From assembly GCF_001665625.1 (NCBI RefSeq), contig NZ_LZSY01000175.1, positions 1-54,964 on the forward strand: a stretch of 54,964 nt of DNA, written 5' to 3'. The translations under genes and the position numbers were made by a program. The stretch is from Mycolicibacterium peregrinum (lineage in GTDB: Bacteria; Actinomycetota; Actinomycetes; Mycobacteriales; Mycobacteriaceae). The first letter of the stretch is position 1; every line of letters begins with the position of its first letter. Below are positions 32,605 through 43,447 of this stretch, piece by piece. The notes beneath the pieces were generated by a model. It worked only from the letters and a program-made list of their open reading frames with translations. It had not been told where the DNA came from and ran no database searches.

Positions 32605-35600
32605 TCACCGCACATAGAGATCGTCCTCACCGAGCCGGGCGTCTGCGTTCAGCAACATCGCGGCTTCCTGACGCTTCTCCGGCACATCGTGGTCGAAGCG
32701 GCGGTCGGCGGGCTTCTCGTACATGGGACGCCCGCCGGCGATCGCTCCGGCCAGGCGGCGCTGACCGGCCAGCGTGCGCTGCTCGGCCCGCTTGCGGTAC
32801 TCGTCGCGCTCGACCGGATCCAGCGACGCGATGAAGGCCTCCGGATGCACCAGGGCAACCAGACCTGACACGTGACCGAACCCGAGGCTGGTGATCAGAC
32901 CGGCCTTGAGCGGGAACTTCCCGCGCAGGTCGAGGGTCTCGCGCACCCAGACGAAGTGGCCGGAGGTGGCCAGCTCGTCGTCGACGCAGTCCAGGCTGCG
33001 GTTCGGCGGGATGACGCCGTCGCGCAGGATCTGGCACAGACCCATCATCTGGAACACCGCCGCACCGCCCTTGGCGTGTCCGGTCAGCGTCTTCTGGCTG
33101 ACGATGAACAGCGGGTTGCCCGCCGAGCGACCCATCGAGTCGGCCAGCCGCTCGTGCAGCTCGGTCTCGTTGGGATCGTTGGCCAGCGTCGAGGTGTCGT
33201 GCTTGGAGATCACCGCGATGTCGTCGGCGCCGACACCCAGCTTGGCCAGCGAGCGGGCCAGCTGCGAGTCCTTGCCGCCACGTCCGGCGCCCAGGGCGCC
33301 CAGGCCCGGAGCCGGGATCGAGGTGTGCACACCGTCGGCGAAGCTCTGTGCGTAGCCGACGACGGCCAGCACCGGCAGACCCATCTTGGCGGCCAGATCA
33401 CCGCGAGCCAGCAGGATGGTGCCACCGCCCTGGGCTTCCAGGAAGCCGAGGCGACGACGGTCGTTGGCGCGGGAGAACTTCGAGTCGCTGATGCCCTTGG
33501 CCCGCATCATCTCGGTGTCGGCGGTGGCCGCCATGTCACCGAAGCCGATGATGGCTTCCAGGGTCAGATCGTCGAAGCCGCCGGCGATCACCAGGTCGGC
33601 CTTGCCGAGGCGGATCTTGTCCACACCCTCCTCGACCGAGACGGCCGCGGTGGCGCAGGCGCCGACCGGATGGACCATCGCGCCGTAGCCGCCGACATAG
33701 CTCTGCATGACGTGTGCCGCAACGACGTTGGGCAGCACCTCCTGCAGGATGTCGTTCGGCTTCGCCCGGCCCAGCAGGTTGCCGTGGTACATGGTCTGCA
33801 TAGAGGTCATGCCGCCCATGCCGGTGCCCTGCGTGGAGGCCACCAGGCTCGGGTGAACCCAACGCATCAGCTCGGTCGGGGTGAAGCCCGAGGAAAGGAA
33901 CGCGTCGACGGTGGCGACGATGTTCCACAGCGCAACCCGGTCGATCGAGTTGGCCATGTCCGGGGTGATGCCCCACACCGTCGGGTCGAAGCCCGTCGGG
34001 ATCTGGGCACCGACCGTGCGCGACAGCTTGGTCTTGCGCGGAACTCGAATCTCGGTGCCCGCCTTGCGGATCACCTGCCAGTCACTGGATTCGGGAACCG
34101 GCCGGGCCACTGTGTGCTCGGGGTCGAAGGACACGAACGCCCGAGCGTCGGCCTCACTGGAGACGACGAACGAGAAGTCCTTGTCCAGGAACACGCTGAC
34201 CAGCAGCGGCGAGGCGTGATCGGGATCGATCGCACCGTCGTCGACGAATTCGCGGATGCCGCAACGCTCTACGACAGCGTCGTGGTAGCGCTCCACGATC
34301 TCCGATTCGGGCACCAGGTCACCGGTGGTGGTGTCATACCAGCCGGCCTTGGGATCGTCTTCCCACTTGACCAGACCGGTCGTCCAGGCCAGTTCCAGCA
34401 CACCGGCCGCCGACAACTCGCCGGAGACCTCCATCTCGAAGCGGGTACGCGACGAGCCGTACGGCCCGAGCTCGGCACCACCGACGATGACCACCAGGTC
34501 GGCCGGGTCGACATCGAGGTCGGCCCACTCCGGCGCGGGCGCCGGGTTGTGTCCGCGCGGCGGGGACGGCAGCGCCGCAACGGTGTTGCTACCACCCTCC
34601 TCCTCGGATTCGGCTGCGGCACTGGACATGTCCTCGCGAGCCTTGGCAGCCAACTCAGCCATGTCGATCTTGATGTCGCCGAGACCGCCAGTCAGGTCGG
34701 CCTTGATCGGCGCGTTGGCCGCGGCCACCTTGGACTCCACCGTGCACAGGTTCAGCAGCATGGCCGCCATCTCCGCGGTGCTGTAGGTGGTGACGCCGGC
34801 CTCCTCGACCGCGCTGACAATGGCGTCGTTGTGACCCATCAGCCCGGTGCCCTTGGTCCAGCCGATCAGCGCGTGCGCGAGGCTGACCCGCTCGGCCCAC
34901 GAGCTTTCCGCGCTCCAGCGGTTCACCAGCGCGTCGAGCGCCGACTTGGATTCGCCGTACGCGCCGTCGCCGCCGAACATGCCGCGGTTGGGCGAGCCCG
35001 GCAGCACCACATGCAGGCGCGAGGCGATGTCACGCTCGGCGCCGATCGTCGACAGCCCGCCGATGAGCCGCTGCACGGCCCACAGCAGGACCTTCATCTC
35101 CATCTCGGCGCGTGAACCCGCTTCGGAGAGGTCCCCGGCCACGCGCGGCGCGGCGAACGGGAACAGCAGCGTCGGGGTCTGCGCATCCTTCAGGTGGATC
35201 GACTGCGGCCCAAGGCTTTCGATCTGCTCGCTACCGACCCACTCGACCAGCTTGTCGATGTCGGAGTAGGACGCCATGTTGGCCGGGACCACCCACAGGG
35301 TGGCGCCGAAGCGGGCGTTCTCGCGGTAGAGCTTCTTGTAGAACGCCAGCCGGTCGTCGTCCAGACGCGAGGTGGTGGCGATGACGGTGGCACCGCCGTC
35401 GAGCAGCTGCCCGACGACCGATGAGGCGATGGAGCCCTTCGACGCACCGGTCACCACGGCGACCTCGTTGGTGTAGCGACCCTTGCCCGGGTTTTCAGCA
35501 CCGGCCGCGATGCGACCGAACAACGACGCGTGGATGGTGCGACCGGCGGCGAGCGCCTTGCCTTGCCACCAATTCGCCTGCGTGGCAACGGCATGCCCGG

Positions 35601-38600
35601 CACCCTCGAACCGCTCCGACAGGTGCGGCCAGTCGGCGTCGATCTCGCCCTCGTCGGCCAGCCACAGCTTGACCAGGTCCTCACGTGCGCTGGCCCAGCG
35701 GTCGTCGAACACGACAGCCTTCTTGGCATCGAACGCGGGAGCCACCAATCGCGGCCAGTCCGAACCGAGTTCGGTGGTGACCAGGTCGATCAGCTCGGCA
35801 TCGGTGGCGGCCTCGGGGGCGCCCACGGGAGCATCCAGACCAAGCTGACCCAGGATCGTGCGCGCGGCCGAGGCCAGCACACCGTCGGCACCGGTGACCT
35901 TCTCGGCGAACTCGTTCAGCGCGGCCGAATCGACCACGCCGCCACCGGCGCCACCGCCGGCCGAGGGCAGGCTCACGGGCACACCCCGACGGGCACCCAC
36001 CGCGGCGACCGCGGCATCGATGACCTTGTCGACGTCAGCGGCACTCGCGAGCGCGCCCGGATGCAGACCACCCAGATCTCCGCCGCGAACACTGCTGCCC
36101 TCGCGGGTGCCCATGGCCACCTCGACGGTGACGTGCTTGGCCCAGCCCGGACCGAGCTCCCAGGTCTTGGTGACCCGCTCGGCGATGTAGCCCGGGCGCT
36201 TGCCCGACGGGCCGAAGACCGTGCGCAGCTGATCGTTGATGGCGTCCGAGAGCACCGGACCGAACGGCTTGTAGGTCCGGGCCAGCTTGCTGACCTGTCC
36301 CTTGAGCGCACCCAGATCCGCTTCGGCCGCACCGTCGATGGCGCCCAGGTTCAGCTCGGAACCCAGATCGACCAGCAGCTGGTTGCGACGCGAGGACGCA
36401 CCGTCGGTGATGGACTCGATGGAGTCCAGCGCCTCGATCTGGTCGATACGCATCTTGGCGCTCAGTGCGATGAGACCCACTGTGGCGTCGGCCGCGTCGA
36501 ACGTGATGTCGTCGGGCCGCGGGCCACCGGACGGAGCCGCCGGGGCGGCTGCCGGTGCCGGGGCGGCCTCGGCCGCAGGTGCGGCGTCAGCGGACGGGCT
36601 TGCCGAGACCTCTTCAGCCTCCGGCTCCGGCTCCGGATCGGTGTCGCTGGCGAACAGCACCGCGGCATCGCGCTCGGCGTTGAGTACCTCGACGGTGCTG
36701 TGGGCGTATTCGGGCAGCTTGAGCGTGTTGGTGGCCAGACCGGCGACGGTCGGCGCGTTTTTCACGCCGATCTCGACGAACCGCTCCACCCCGAGTCCGC
36801 CTGCGGCCTCTTCGATGAACAGCAGGTCCTGCGTCTCGATCCAGCGCACCGGGCTGGCGAACTGCCAGGCCAGGAGCTCGATGACAATCTTGCGGCACAA
36901 CTCGATCGGACGCTCGTTACGCCAGGTGTCGTAGTCGGCGAGGATCTCGTCGAGCGGCTCGGCCGGCACCAGATCCCGGATCTCCTGGATGAAGTCGCGG
37001 TCCAGCGTGAACGGCCGGGGCACCAGGTTCGGGATGTAGCGGCCGACGACCAACTCCGGGTCGCGGTCGCGCGGCAGGACGCGTTCCAGGCTGCGCCGGA
37101 AATCGTCCACGCCCACCCGCAGCACGCTGGAGTGGAACGGCACATCGATGCCGGGCACCAGGATGAACGACCGCTTGCCGCCGCTGATCTCGCGACGACG
37201 CTCGACCTCTTCCTCCAACGCCTCCAGACCGCGCACCGTTCCGGCGATCGCGTACTGCGAACCACGCAGGTTGAAGTTCACGATCTGCAGGAATTCACCT
37301 GTGCGCTCGGCGATCTCGGCGACGAAGGTCTCGACGTCATCATCGGCGAGGTCGATCTGCGACGGCCGGATCGCGGCCAGCCGGTAGTTGGACCGGCCCC
37401 GCTCGTCACGCGGCACGATGTCGTGCATCTTGGAGCCGCGGTGGAACACCGCCTCCAGCAGACCTTCGAGCTCGATCACCCCGGAAACGCAAGCCAGCGC
37501 GGTGTATTCACCGACGGAGTGGCCGCAGGCGATCGCCCCTTCGACGAACGCACCCTGCTCGCGCATCTCGGCAACCTGGGCCGCGGCCGTCGTGGCCATG
37601 GCGACCTGGGTGAACTGTGTCAGGTACAGCACGCCCTCTGGGTGCTCATAATGCACACCGGAGGCGATCAGCGACGTCGGGTTGTCGCGGACCACGTGCA
37701 GCACCGAGAAACCGAGCGTCTCGCGGGTGAACTTGTCGGCCTTGTCCCACACCTTGCGGGCGGCCTTGGACCGGGCCCGGACCTCCATGCCCATGCCCTT
37801 GGACTGGATGCCCTGGCCGGGGAACGCATACACGGTCTTGGGTGCGGCCAGGCGTGCGGTCGCAGCCATCACCAGCTCGGAGCCGATGCGGGCCTGAACC
37901 TCGACAACCTCTGCGCCGACGTCGATTCCGACCCGGTCGACCCGGAAGTCGACCTCGTCGCCCGGCTTGACCATGCCCAGGAAGCGGGCGGTCCAGCCGA
38001 CCAGCTTCGCCGGCGGAATCGGCTTGCCGTCGGTGGCGGTGACGACGTGCTGTGCAGCAGCCGACAGCCACATGCCGTGCACGATGGGCGATTCCAGACC
38101 GGCCAGCAGTGCGGCGGCCCGGTCGGTGTGGATCGGGTTGTGGTCACCGGAGACCACGGCGAACGGCCGCATGTCCACGGGCGCGCCGACCGTGACGTCG
38201 CGACGGCGACGACGCGGGGTGTCGGTGGCGTTGTCCGAGATCGCGCCGCCGGCTCGAACCGGGTCGGTCAGCTCGGCCTCGCCGGTGCGGCCGCGGATCG
38301 CGAACCGCTCCTCGAGCTTGGCCAGCTCGGTGCCATCTGCACTGGTCACGGTCACCGAAACCGGCACAACGCGGCCGACTTCGGTGTCATGTGCGGCCGA
38401 AGCCGTTGCGGTGACGGTCAATTCGGCAGGCTCGGTCGGCAGCGCCGACAACAGGTGCGCGGCGTGGTCCAGGTGCACCAGGCTCAGCAGACCCTCGACG
38501 ACCGGGAACCCGGAGTCGGTGGCGGCGGAACCGATCGCGGCGAAGACCGCGGGCCAGCAGCGGCCGACCAGCGCGTCGGGGACGACGGTGAGCGTCGGCG

Positions 38601-41600
38601 CCAACGGGGCACCGAACGTGGCGGTGACGCCGGTGTGGTCGGCGACCTGCTCGGGGTTCCAGGCGACGGTGACCGTTGCGGCCCCGTCGACGACGGGAGG
38701 CAGGGCGTCCGGCCCGTCGACGCCGGCGGCGATGGCGAGCACCGAGCGCATCGCGGTCGCCGCGTCCTCGACCTCGACGACGGGTGCGCCGCCGCTGCGG
38801 ACGGCGTCGGTCAGGGTGAACCGGATGTCGATCCAGGTACCCGACAGCGGCACCGACAGCACCACGTGCTGATCGTCGGCCACCTCAAGCCGCGCACCCG
38901 TGGAAGGGTGTGCGGCCGAACGGTTCTCAGATCCTTCACGCACCTGCCAGTCGGCCGGCGCCGCGATCCGGTGCACCGGGTTGACCGAGGTGCGCCCAGC
39001 CCACAACACGTCGGGGGCGTCGAGCAGCACGGCCAAGGGGCCGGTCACGTCGTCGCGGCCCTGACGGCGCGACAGCACGGCCTGCGGCTGCGTACCGGCG
39101 GCCAGCGCCTCGTCGACAGCGGTCTGCTCGAAGCGGTCCAGCAGTTCACCGACGGGCTCGTCGACCCGGGTGATACCGGCCACCGCTTCGGTACCGGGGA
39201 TGACGCAGACCTGATCGGCCGCGTAGCGCGCATCGTGGGCCTGCCACAGTGAGTCACTGCGCCACCAGCGGCGCACGTCCTTGTCGATCACCGGGACGAA
39301 GTTGACCGGCTTGCCCAGCGTCTTGCACAGCTCGACGAAGAACGGCACGTCGGCCGGGTGCAGCTGCACCGAAGCGGCGTCCGGGTAGGCCGAAACCAGC
39401 GCGGCCAGAGCGGCCTTCGGGTCCTCCAGCAGCGCCTCGCCGTCGCCGGCGGCATCGAACAGCGTCTCGATGGGGCCGAAATCCTGCGCACTCAAACGCG
39501 CTTCGGCGCGCTTGAGCATCTGCTCGAAGCGATCGCGCCAGGTCACGTCCAGCCACGGCGAGTGGTCGCGCTTGGTGTCGGCGGTGCTGTTGCCCTCGCC
39601 GATCGCCAGCTCGATGTAGCGACGCAACCACTGCAGGTAGGTCATGTCGGCGACGTCACCGAAGTACGGCTTGGCGGTGTCGGCCATCGCGGCGATGATC
39701 TCGTCGCGGCGGGCGGCCACCGCATCGGCGTCACCGGCCACCTCGTCGAGCAGCCGGCCGCAACGCGACGCGGTGTTGTCGATCTCGTGGATGTCGGCGC
39801 CGAGCTGGCTGCGCCCGGAGGCCATGCCGCCCGAGGCCTTGCCGGCCCCAACCCATGCGTCGGTGCCCTTGGTGTCCACCAGCAGCTGCTTGACCTGCGG
39901 GCTCGTGGTCGCCTCAAGGGTGGCCATGGCGGCGGTACCGACCAGGATGCCGTCGATCGGCATCAGCGGGTAGCCGTGGGCGGCCGACCAGCGGCCGGAC
40001 AGGTACTCGGCGGACCGCTCGGGGGTGCCGATGCCGCCGCCGACGCAGATGGTGATGTTGGACCGGCTGCGCAGCTCGGAGTAGGTGGCCAGCAGCAGGT
40101 CGTCGAGGTCCTCCCACGAGTGGTGGCCACCCGCGCGGCCGCCCTCGATGTGGACGATCACCGGCTTGGTGGGCACCTCGGCCGCGATCCGGATGACCGA
40201 GCGGATCTGCTCGACGGTGCCCGGCTTGAACACCACGTGGCTGATGCCGAGGTCGTTGAGTTCACCGATCAGCTCGACGGCCTCTTCGAGGTCCGGGATG
40301 CCGGCACTGACGATGACGCCGTCGATCGGCGCGCCGGACTGGCGGGCGCGCTGCACCAGACGCTTGCCGCCGACCTGCAGCTTCCACAGGTACGGATCAA
40401 GGAACAAGGTGTTGAACTGGATGGCCCGGCCGGGCTCCAACAGCTCACCCAGTTCGGCGATGCGATCGTTGAAGATCGGCTCGGTGACCTGTCCGCCACC
40501 GGCGAGTTCGGCCCAGTGGCCGGCGTTTGCTGCGGCCGCGACGATCTTGGCGTCCACTGTGGTGGGCGTCATACCGGCAAGCAGGATCGGCGAACGCCCG
40601 GTCAGACGGGTGAACTTGGTCGAGAGCTTGACCGAACCGTCGGGCAGGCTGACCACGGTCGGGGCGTAGCTGGACCACGGGCGGGCCACCTCGGGCACCG
40701 CGCCGATGGTGAACAGGTTGCGCTGGCCACCGCGGGTTGCGGCGGGCACGATCCCGATGCCGAGTCCGCGGACCACCGGGGCGGTCAGGCGGGTCAGGAT
40801 GTCGCCGGGGCCGAGGTCGAGAATCCATCGAGCGCCGGCGTCGCTGATCTCGGTGATCTCGTCGACCCAGTCCACCTGGCTGACCAGGATGGACTCGGCC
40901 ATCGCGCGGGCGAGTTCGACGTCGATGCCGACGGCCTCGGCCCAGCGGGCGACGATCTCGATGCCGTCGGCCAGACGCGGAGTGTGGAAACCGACCTCGA
41001 CCTGCACCGCGTCGAAGACCGGGGCGAAGACGGCACCGCCGCGGACTTTGCTCTTGCGCTCGGCCTCTTCCTTCTCAGCGATCTGGTTGCAGTACAGCTC
41101 GAACCGCGACAGCTGCTCGGGTGTGCCGGTGATCACAACGGAACGCCGGCCGTTGCGGATGGACAGTACCGGGGGCAGCACGGTGCGCACGTCCTGGCTG
41201 AACTCTTCGAGCAGCTCGTAGATGCGCTCGGGCTCGGCATTGGTCACCGACACCATCGGCGGGCGGTCACCCAGCACGGTGATCCCACGACGACGGGCGA
41301 CCAGCGTGCCAGCTGCACCGATCAGCTGCGCCAGCGCCAGCAGCTGCACGTCCTTGGAGCCCTTGGCGGCCAGGGCCTCGACGGCCAGCACACCCTGGGA
41401 GTGACCAGCGACAGCCACCGGCGGGGTGGCGGCCAGGTCCATGCCCTGACGGGCCAGTGCCCGCACGGCGGCGATCTGGGTGAGTAGGACGCCGGGCACC
41501 GACACCGCGGCAGACGTCAGCTGCTTGTCAGAGGGCACCGGCTCCTCGGCGGCCAGCGCACGGACCCACTGCAGGGGCTCGAACCCGATGGGCCGGACCA

Positions 41601-41862
41601 CGACGAGCTCGGCGGCCACGGGCTCGAGCAACAGCTCGGCCTCGCCGGCCAAGGTCGCCAGTTCGGCCTCGATACCGGCCGAGGACACCAACTCCTCAAG
41701 AGTCTCCAGCCAGGCGCTGCCCTGGCCGCCAAAGGCGACAGCGTAGGGCTCACCGGCGCTCAGCCGGTCCACGAGAGCGTGGGTGGAGTCAGCCTGCCGA
41801 CCGTCGGATCCTGAGTCGTCGTTGCGACCGGCGGACACCCGGTCGTGTTCATAGATCGTCAC
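32605..41862 (-). CDS. fas: Type I fatty acid synthase
   Basis: A 3085-residue multifunctional synthase giving the acyl-CoAs that prime mycolic acid and phospholipid synthesis. Domains in order: acetyl transferase (GHSQG, Ser155); FMN enoyl reductase (from about residue 415; EGGRAGGHHSW); hot-dog dehydratase (SGDHNPIHTD, about 1235); malonyl/palmitoyl transferase (GHSVGEY, about 1450); ACP-like domain after an Ala/Pro linker (TDGASSRRNQLLVDLG, pantetheine Ser probably the first of the SS pair); ketoreductase (VVTGASKGSIA, about 2130); ketosynthase (GACATAAVS, Cys about 2736, with SKHDTST and TGHAKGG). Start GTG 41862 behind AGGAG. The frame is intact throughout. acpS follows directly. Confidence 0.97.
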   Translation of the reverse strand: MTIYEHDRVSAGRNDDSGSDGRQADSTHALVDRLSAGEPYAVAFGGQGSAWLETLEELVSSAGIEAELATLAGEAELLLEPVAAELVVVRPIGFEPLQWVRALAAEEPVPSDKQLTSAAVSVPGVLLTQIAAVRALARQGMDLAATPPVAVAGHSQGVLAVEALAAKGSKDVQLLALAQLIGAAGTLVARRRGITVLGDRPPMVSVTNAEPERIYELLEEFSQDVRTVLPPVLSIRNGRRSVVITGTPEQLSRFELYCNQIAEKEEAERKSKVRGGAVFAPVFDAVQVEVGFHTPRLADGIEIVARWAEAVGIDVELARAMAESILVSQVDWVDEITEISDAGARWILDLGPGDILTRLTAPVVRGLGIGIVPAATRGGQRNLFTIGAVPEVARPWSSYAPTVVSLPDGSVKLSTKFTRLTGRSPILLAGMTPTTVDAKIVAAAANAGHWAELAGGGQVTEPIFNDRIAELGELLEPGRAIQFNTLFLDPYLWKLQVGGKRLVQRARQSGAPIDGVIVSAGIPDLEEAVELIGELNDLGISHVVFKPGTVEQIRSVIRIAAEVPTKPVIVHIEGGRAGGHHSWEDLDDLLLATYSELRSRSNITICVGGGIGTPERSAEYLSGRWSAAHGYPLMPIDGILVGTAAMATLEATTSPQVKQLLVDTKGTDAWVGAGKASGGMASGRSQLGADIHEIDNTASRCGRLLDEVAGDADAVAARRDEIIAAMADTAKPYFGDVADMTYLQWLRRYIELAIGEGNSTADTKRDHSPWLDVTWRDRFEQMLKRAEARLSAQDFGPIETLFDAAGDGEALLEDPKAALAALVSAYPDAASVQLHPADVPFFVELCKTLGKPVNFVPVIDKDVRRWWRSDSLWQAHDARYAADQVCVIPGTEAVAGITRVDEPVGELLDRFEQTAVDEALAAGTQPQAVLSRRQGRDDVTGPLAVLLDAPDVLWAGRTSVNPVHRIAAPADWQVREGSENRSAAHPSTGARLEVADDQHVVLSVPLSGTWIDIRFTLTDAVRSGGAPVVEVEDAATAMRSVLAIAAGVDGPDALPPVVDGAATVTVAWNPEQVADHTGVTATFGAPLAPTLTVVPDALVGRCWPAVFAAIGSAATDSGFPVVEGLLSLVHLDHAAHLLSALPTEPAELTVTATASAAHDTEVGRVVPVSVTVTSADGTELAKLEERFAIRGRTGEAELTDPVRAGGAISDNATDTPRRRRRDVTVGAPVDMRPFAVVSGDHNPIHTDRAAALLAGLESPIVHGMWLSAAAQHVVTATDGKPIPPAKLVGWTARFLGMVKPGDEVDFRVDRVGIDVGAEVVEVQARIGSELVMAATARLAAPKTVYAFPGQGIQSKGMGMEVRARSKAARKVWDKADKFTRETLGFSVLHVVRDNPTSLIASGVHYEHPEGVLYLTQFTQVAMATTAAAQVAEMREQGAFVEGAIACGHSVGEYTALACVSGVIELEGLLEAVFHRGSKMHDIVPRDERGRSNYRLAAIRPSQIDLADDDVETFVAEIAERTGEFLQIVNFNLRGSQYAIAGTVRGLEALEEEVERRREISGGKRSFILVPGIDVPFHSSVLRVGVDDFRRSLERVLPRDRDPELVVGRYIPNLVPRPFTLDRDFIQEIRDLVPAEPLDEILADYDTWRNERPIELCRKIVIELLAWQFASPVRWIETQDLLFIEEAAGGLGVERFVEIGVKNAPTVAGLATNTLKLPEYAHSTVEVLNAERDAAVLFASDTDPEPEPEAEEVSASPSADAAPAAEAAPAPAAAPAAPSGGPRPDDITFDAADATVGLIALSAKMRIDQIEALDSIESITDGASSRRNQLLVDLGSELNLGAIDGAAEADLGALKGQVSKLARTYKPFGPVLSDAINDQLRTVFGPSGKRPGYIAERVTKTWELGPGWAKHVTVEVAMGTREGSSVRGGDLGGLHPGALASAADVDKVIDAAVAAVGARRGVPVSLPSAGGGAGGGVVDSAALNEFAEKVTGADGVLASAARTILGQLGLDAPVGAPEAATDAELIDLVTTELGSDWPRLVAPAFDAKKAVVFDDRWASAREDLVKLWLADEGEIDADWPHLSERFEGAGHAVATQANWWQGKALAAGRTIHASLFGRIAAGAENPGKGRYTNEVAVVTGASKGSIASSVVGQLLDGGATVIATTSRLDDDRLAFYKKLYRENARFGATLWVVPANMASYSDIDKLVEWVGSEQIESLGPQSIHLKDAQTPTLLFPFAAPRVAGDLSEAGSRAEMEMKVLLWAVQRLIGGLSTIGAERDIASRLHVVLPGSPNRGMFGGDGAYGESKSALDALVNRWSAESSWAERVSLAHALIGWTKGTGLMGHNDAIVSAVEEAGVTTYSTAEMAAMLLNLCTVESKVAAANAPIKADLTGGLGDIKIDMAELAAKAREDMSSAAAESEEEGGSNTVAALPSPPRGHNPAPAPEWADLDVDPADLVVIVGGAELGPYGSSRTRFEMEVSGELSAAGVLELAWTTGLVKWEDDPKAGWYDTTTGDLVPESEIVERYHDAVVERCGIREFVDDGAIDPDHASPLLVSVFLDKDFSFVVSSEADARAFVSFDPEHTVARPVPESSDWQVIRKAGTEIRVPRKTKLSRTVGAQIPTGFDPTVWGITPDMANSIDRVALWNIVATVDAFLSSGFTPTELMRWVHPSLVASTQGTGMGGMTSMQTMYHGNLLGRAKPNDILQEVLPNVVAAHVMQSYVGGYGAMVHPVGACATAAVSVEEGVDKIRLGKADLVIAGGFDDLTLEAIIGFGDMAATADTEMMRAKGISDSKFSRANDRRRLGFLEAQGGGTILLARGDLAAKMGLPVLAVVGYAQSFADGVHTSIPAPGLGALGAGRGGKDSQLARSLAKLGVGADDIAVISKHDTSTLANDPNETELHERLADSMGRSAGNPLFIVSQKTLTGHAKGGAAVFQMMGLCQILRDGVIPPNRSLDCVDDELATSGHFVWVRETLDLRGKFPLKAGLITSLGFGHVSGLVALVHPEAFIASLDPVERDEYRKRAEQRTLAGQRRLAGAIAGGRPMYEKPADRRFDHDVPEKRQEAAMLLNADARLGEDDLYVR

Positions 41863-42514
41863 TGGCGCTATCTCCTCGGTGCTGCTGTGGTTCTGCGGTG
41901 AATGGTGTCGCGTGTGGCTGTCGCGTGCGGTCTTGGGTATCTGTCTGCATGTCTGGGGCGGTGTGGCTGCCCGGCGACAGGCCCACGGCGATTCAGCGTC
42001 GAATCAGGCGAGGAACGCGGTGCCGCCGGAGCCCTCCGGACGGTGTCACGCACATTCCCGCCGTACTAAGAGTGTCATAAGAGGTGGCGGGCTTTTTCCG
42101 CCCAGATTGGTTACTGGCGAGTTCTACGCATGGGTAACCGCCGGTAACGTAACGCCGCGTCGAGTGGCGCCCAAAGACATTCGGGACAAACGTCCTGTTG
42201 GCAGGTGGTTACGGTCGAGTAGGGATAACTGCGCAGATCAAGGCAGTATTGTTATCGAATCGTTATCTAAATTTTCCGCCGCATCCAGGCTCGCGAACCG
42301 GCCGCGAACCAGCAGACAATCGGGCCGATTCTGTCTAGCGAATCACACGCACCCGAGCCGAAAGTTTGCTGGAATATCTTACTCACCGGTAACTATTCAG
42401 TCTCGCTGACCTCAGTCCCGCCGACCGAATCTCGGCTTCAGGACGTGGTTGATGTCCACTCCGACGCCTCGGACATTGGGCGACCCGCCATCACCGTTGG
42501 CTGTGGGTGGACGA
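41863..42514. other. 650-bp region upstream of fas
   Basis: No gene is supported here. The part nearest fas is GC-rich leader; 42060-42420 is AT-richer and holds repeated GTAAC/GTTAC and GTTATC words, including the palindrome listed separately and GTTATC-gaatc-GTTATC at 42250-42267. It is most likely the promoter and control region of fas. Confidence 0.6.
42109..42139 (-). promoter_or_regulatory. GGTTAC...GTAACC palindrome, candidate fas operator
   Basis: GGTTAC (42109-42114) and GTAACC (42134-42139) are inverted repeats with a 19-base spacer, about 250 bp before the fas start. A further GGTAACGTAAC follows at 42143-42153. In mycobacteria the TetR activator FasR binds inverted repeats upstream of fas; this is the best candidate site here, though I cannot compare it to the published consensus. 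Confidence 0.45.
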
Positions 42515-43129
42515 TCACTCAGCGGTGGCCGCGCCCGCACGCAGGGCCTGGCCCACCCCGGCCGAGACCACCGCCCGGGCCAGTTCGGGCAGGCCCGCAT
42601 CCGAAGGACCCTCCTGACATTCAGCGACAGCAGCGGCAGCAGACTCGGCCAGACGATGGATCGCCGGTCCTGTCACCCGGGCGAGGTGGGCCATGCTGCG
42701 GACGAGGCGCCGATGGTCCTCGGTGCCGTTGATGAGCGCGGCCAAGGCGGGATCGGTCACCTCGACAGCACCGTCCACGATGCGTACCAACCCGAACTCC
42801 ACAAGCGTGTGGACGTCAGCTCCCGCCGGGTCCACGTTCAAAACCAGCGTCGACGGCCGGCACCAGTCCGAGGCCCGAATCCCCAAGGCGTCGGCCAGAT
42901 CCTTGCCGCCGCGCAACGCCACGAAGAATTCGGCGATGTGTGCCGAGTTGAAACCCTTGGCCAGTAGCTGGCTGATCGCTGTCAGCTGATCCAGGTGCCG
43001 CTCGCCGTAATACGCCGAGCGCCCGACGCGCCGCGGCGAATCGAGCAACCCGCGTTCCCGATAAGCGCGGATATTGCGAGCGCTGACGCCGGAAATGCGC
43101 GCCAGGTCTTCAAGACGGTACTCAGCCAA
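42515..43129 (-). CDS. MerR-family transcriptional regulator
   Basis: A 204-residue regulator. The N-terminal winged helix is a clear MerR domain (YRLEDLARISGVSARNIRAYRERGLL, then RVGRSAYYGERHLDQLTAISQLLAKGFNSAHI). The C-terminal part is helical (RLVRSMAHLARVTGPAIHRLAES) with one Cys in WCRPSTL and one in AECQEG, not the metal-site pattern of classical MerR/CueR. The inducer is unknown. It could act on the divergent MFS gene (318-bp gap) or on itself. It is transcribed towards fas, 650 bp away. Confidence 0.87.
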   Translation of the reverse strand: MAEYRLEDLARISGVSARNIRAYRERGLLDSPRRVGRSAYYGERHLDQLTAISQLLAKGFNSAHIAEFFVALRGGKDLADALGIRASDWCRPSTLVLNVDPAGADVHTLVEFGLVRIVDGAVEVTDPALAALINGTEDHRRLVRSMAHLARVTGPAIHRLAESAAAAVAECQEGPSDAGLPELARAVVSAGVGQALRAGAATAE

Positions 43130-43447
43130 GCCGGCGTCCTCCGCGTCGGTTTGAACAGCGATTCATGCCGACACCCTACTCCCCAGTTATTGGTGCGAGC
43201 GAATTCGCAGCTCCAGCATTCCATCACCCGATGGCAGGATCGTCAGCGCGATCAGCTGCGGATATGCCCTACACCCTCCCTCAAGTCGTACATGAGAGTG
43301 CATTTTCAGCCAACTTGGTGAATCGGTGGAAAACCGGGTTGGAGGCGAAATTCACAACGGCGACAAACAGGCCCTGTCGCTCCGACGCCTACGGTGAGAG
43401 ACCATGTACCCCTGCCCTGCGAAACACATTTGACGAAAGGTGCCCGC
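43130..43447. other. Divergent promoter region, MerR/MFS
   Basis: A 318-bp gap between the MerR start and the MFS start. It is AT-richer than the flanks (43180-43370). I found no clear MerR-type dyad with a 19-bp -35/-10 spacer, no RNA gene and no open frame with coding bias. Confidence 0.5.

Noticed and set aside
32872..41487. Several very long plus-strand open frames (up to 1240 codons) opposite fas
   Set aside because: They are antisense shadows of the high-GC fas frame. Their translations are rich in Arg, Gly, His and Asp without any domain motif, and fas is intact on the other strand.
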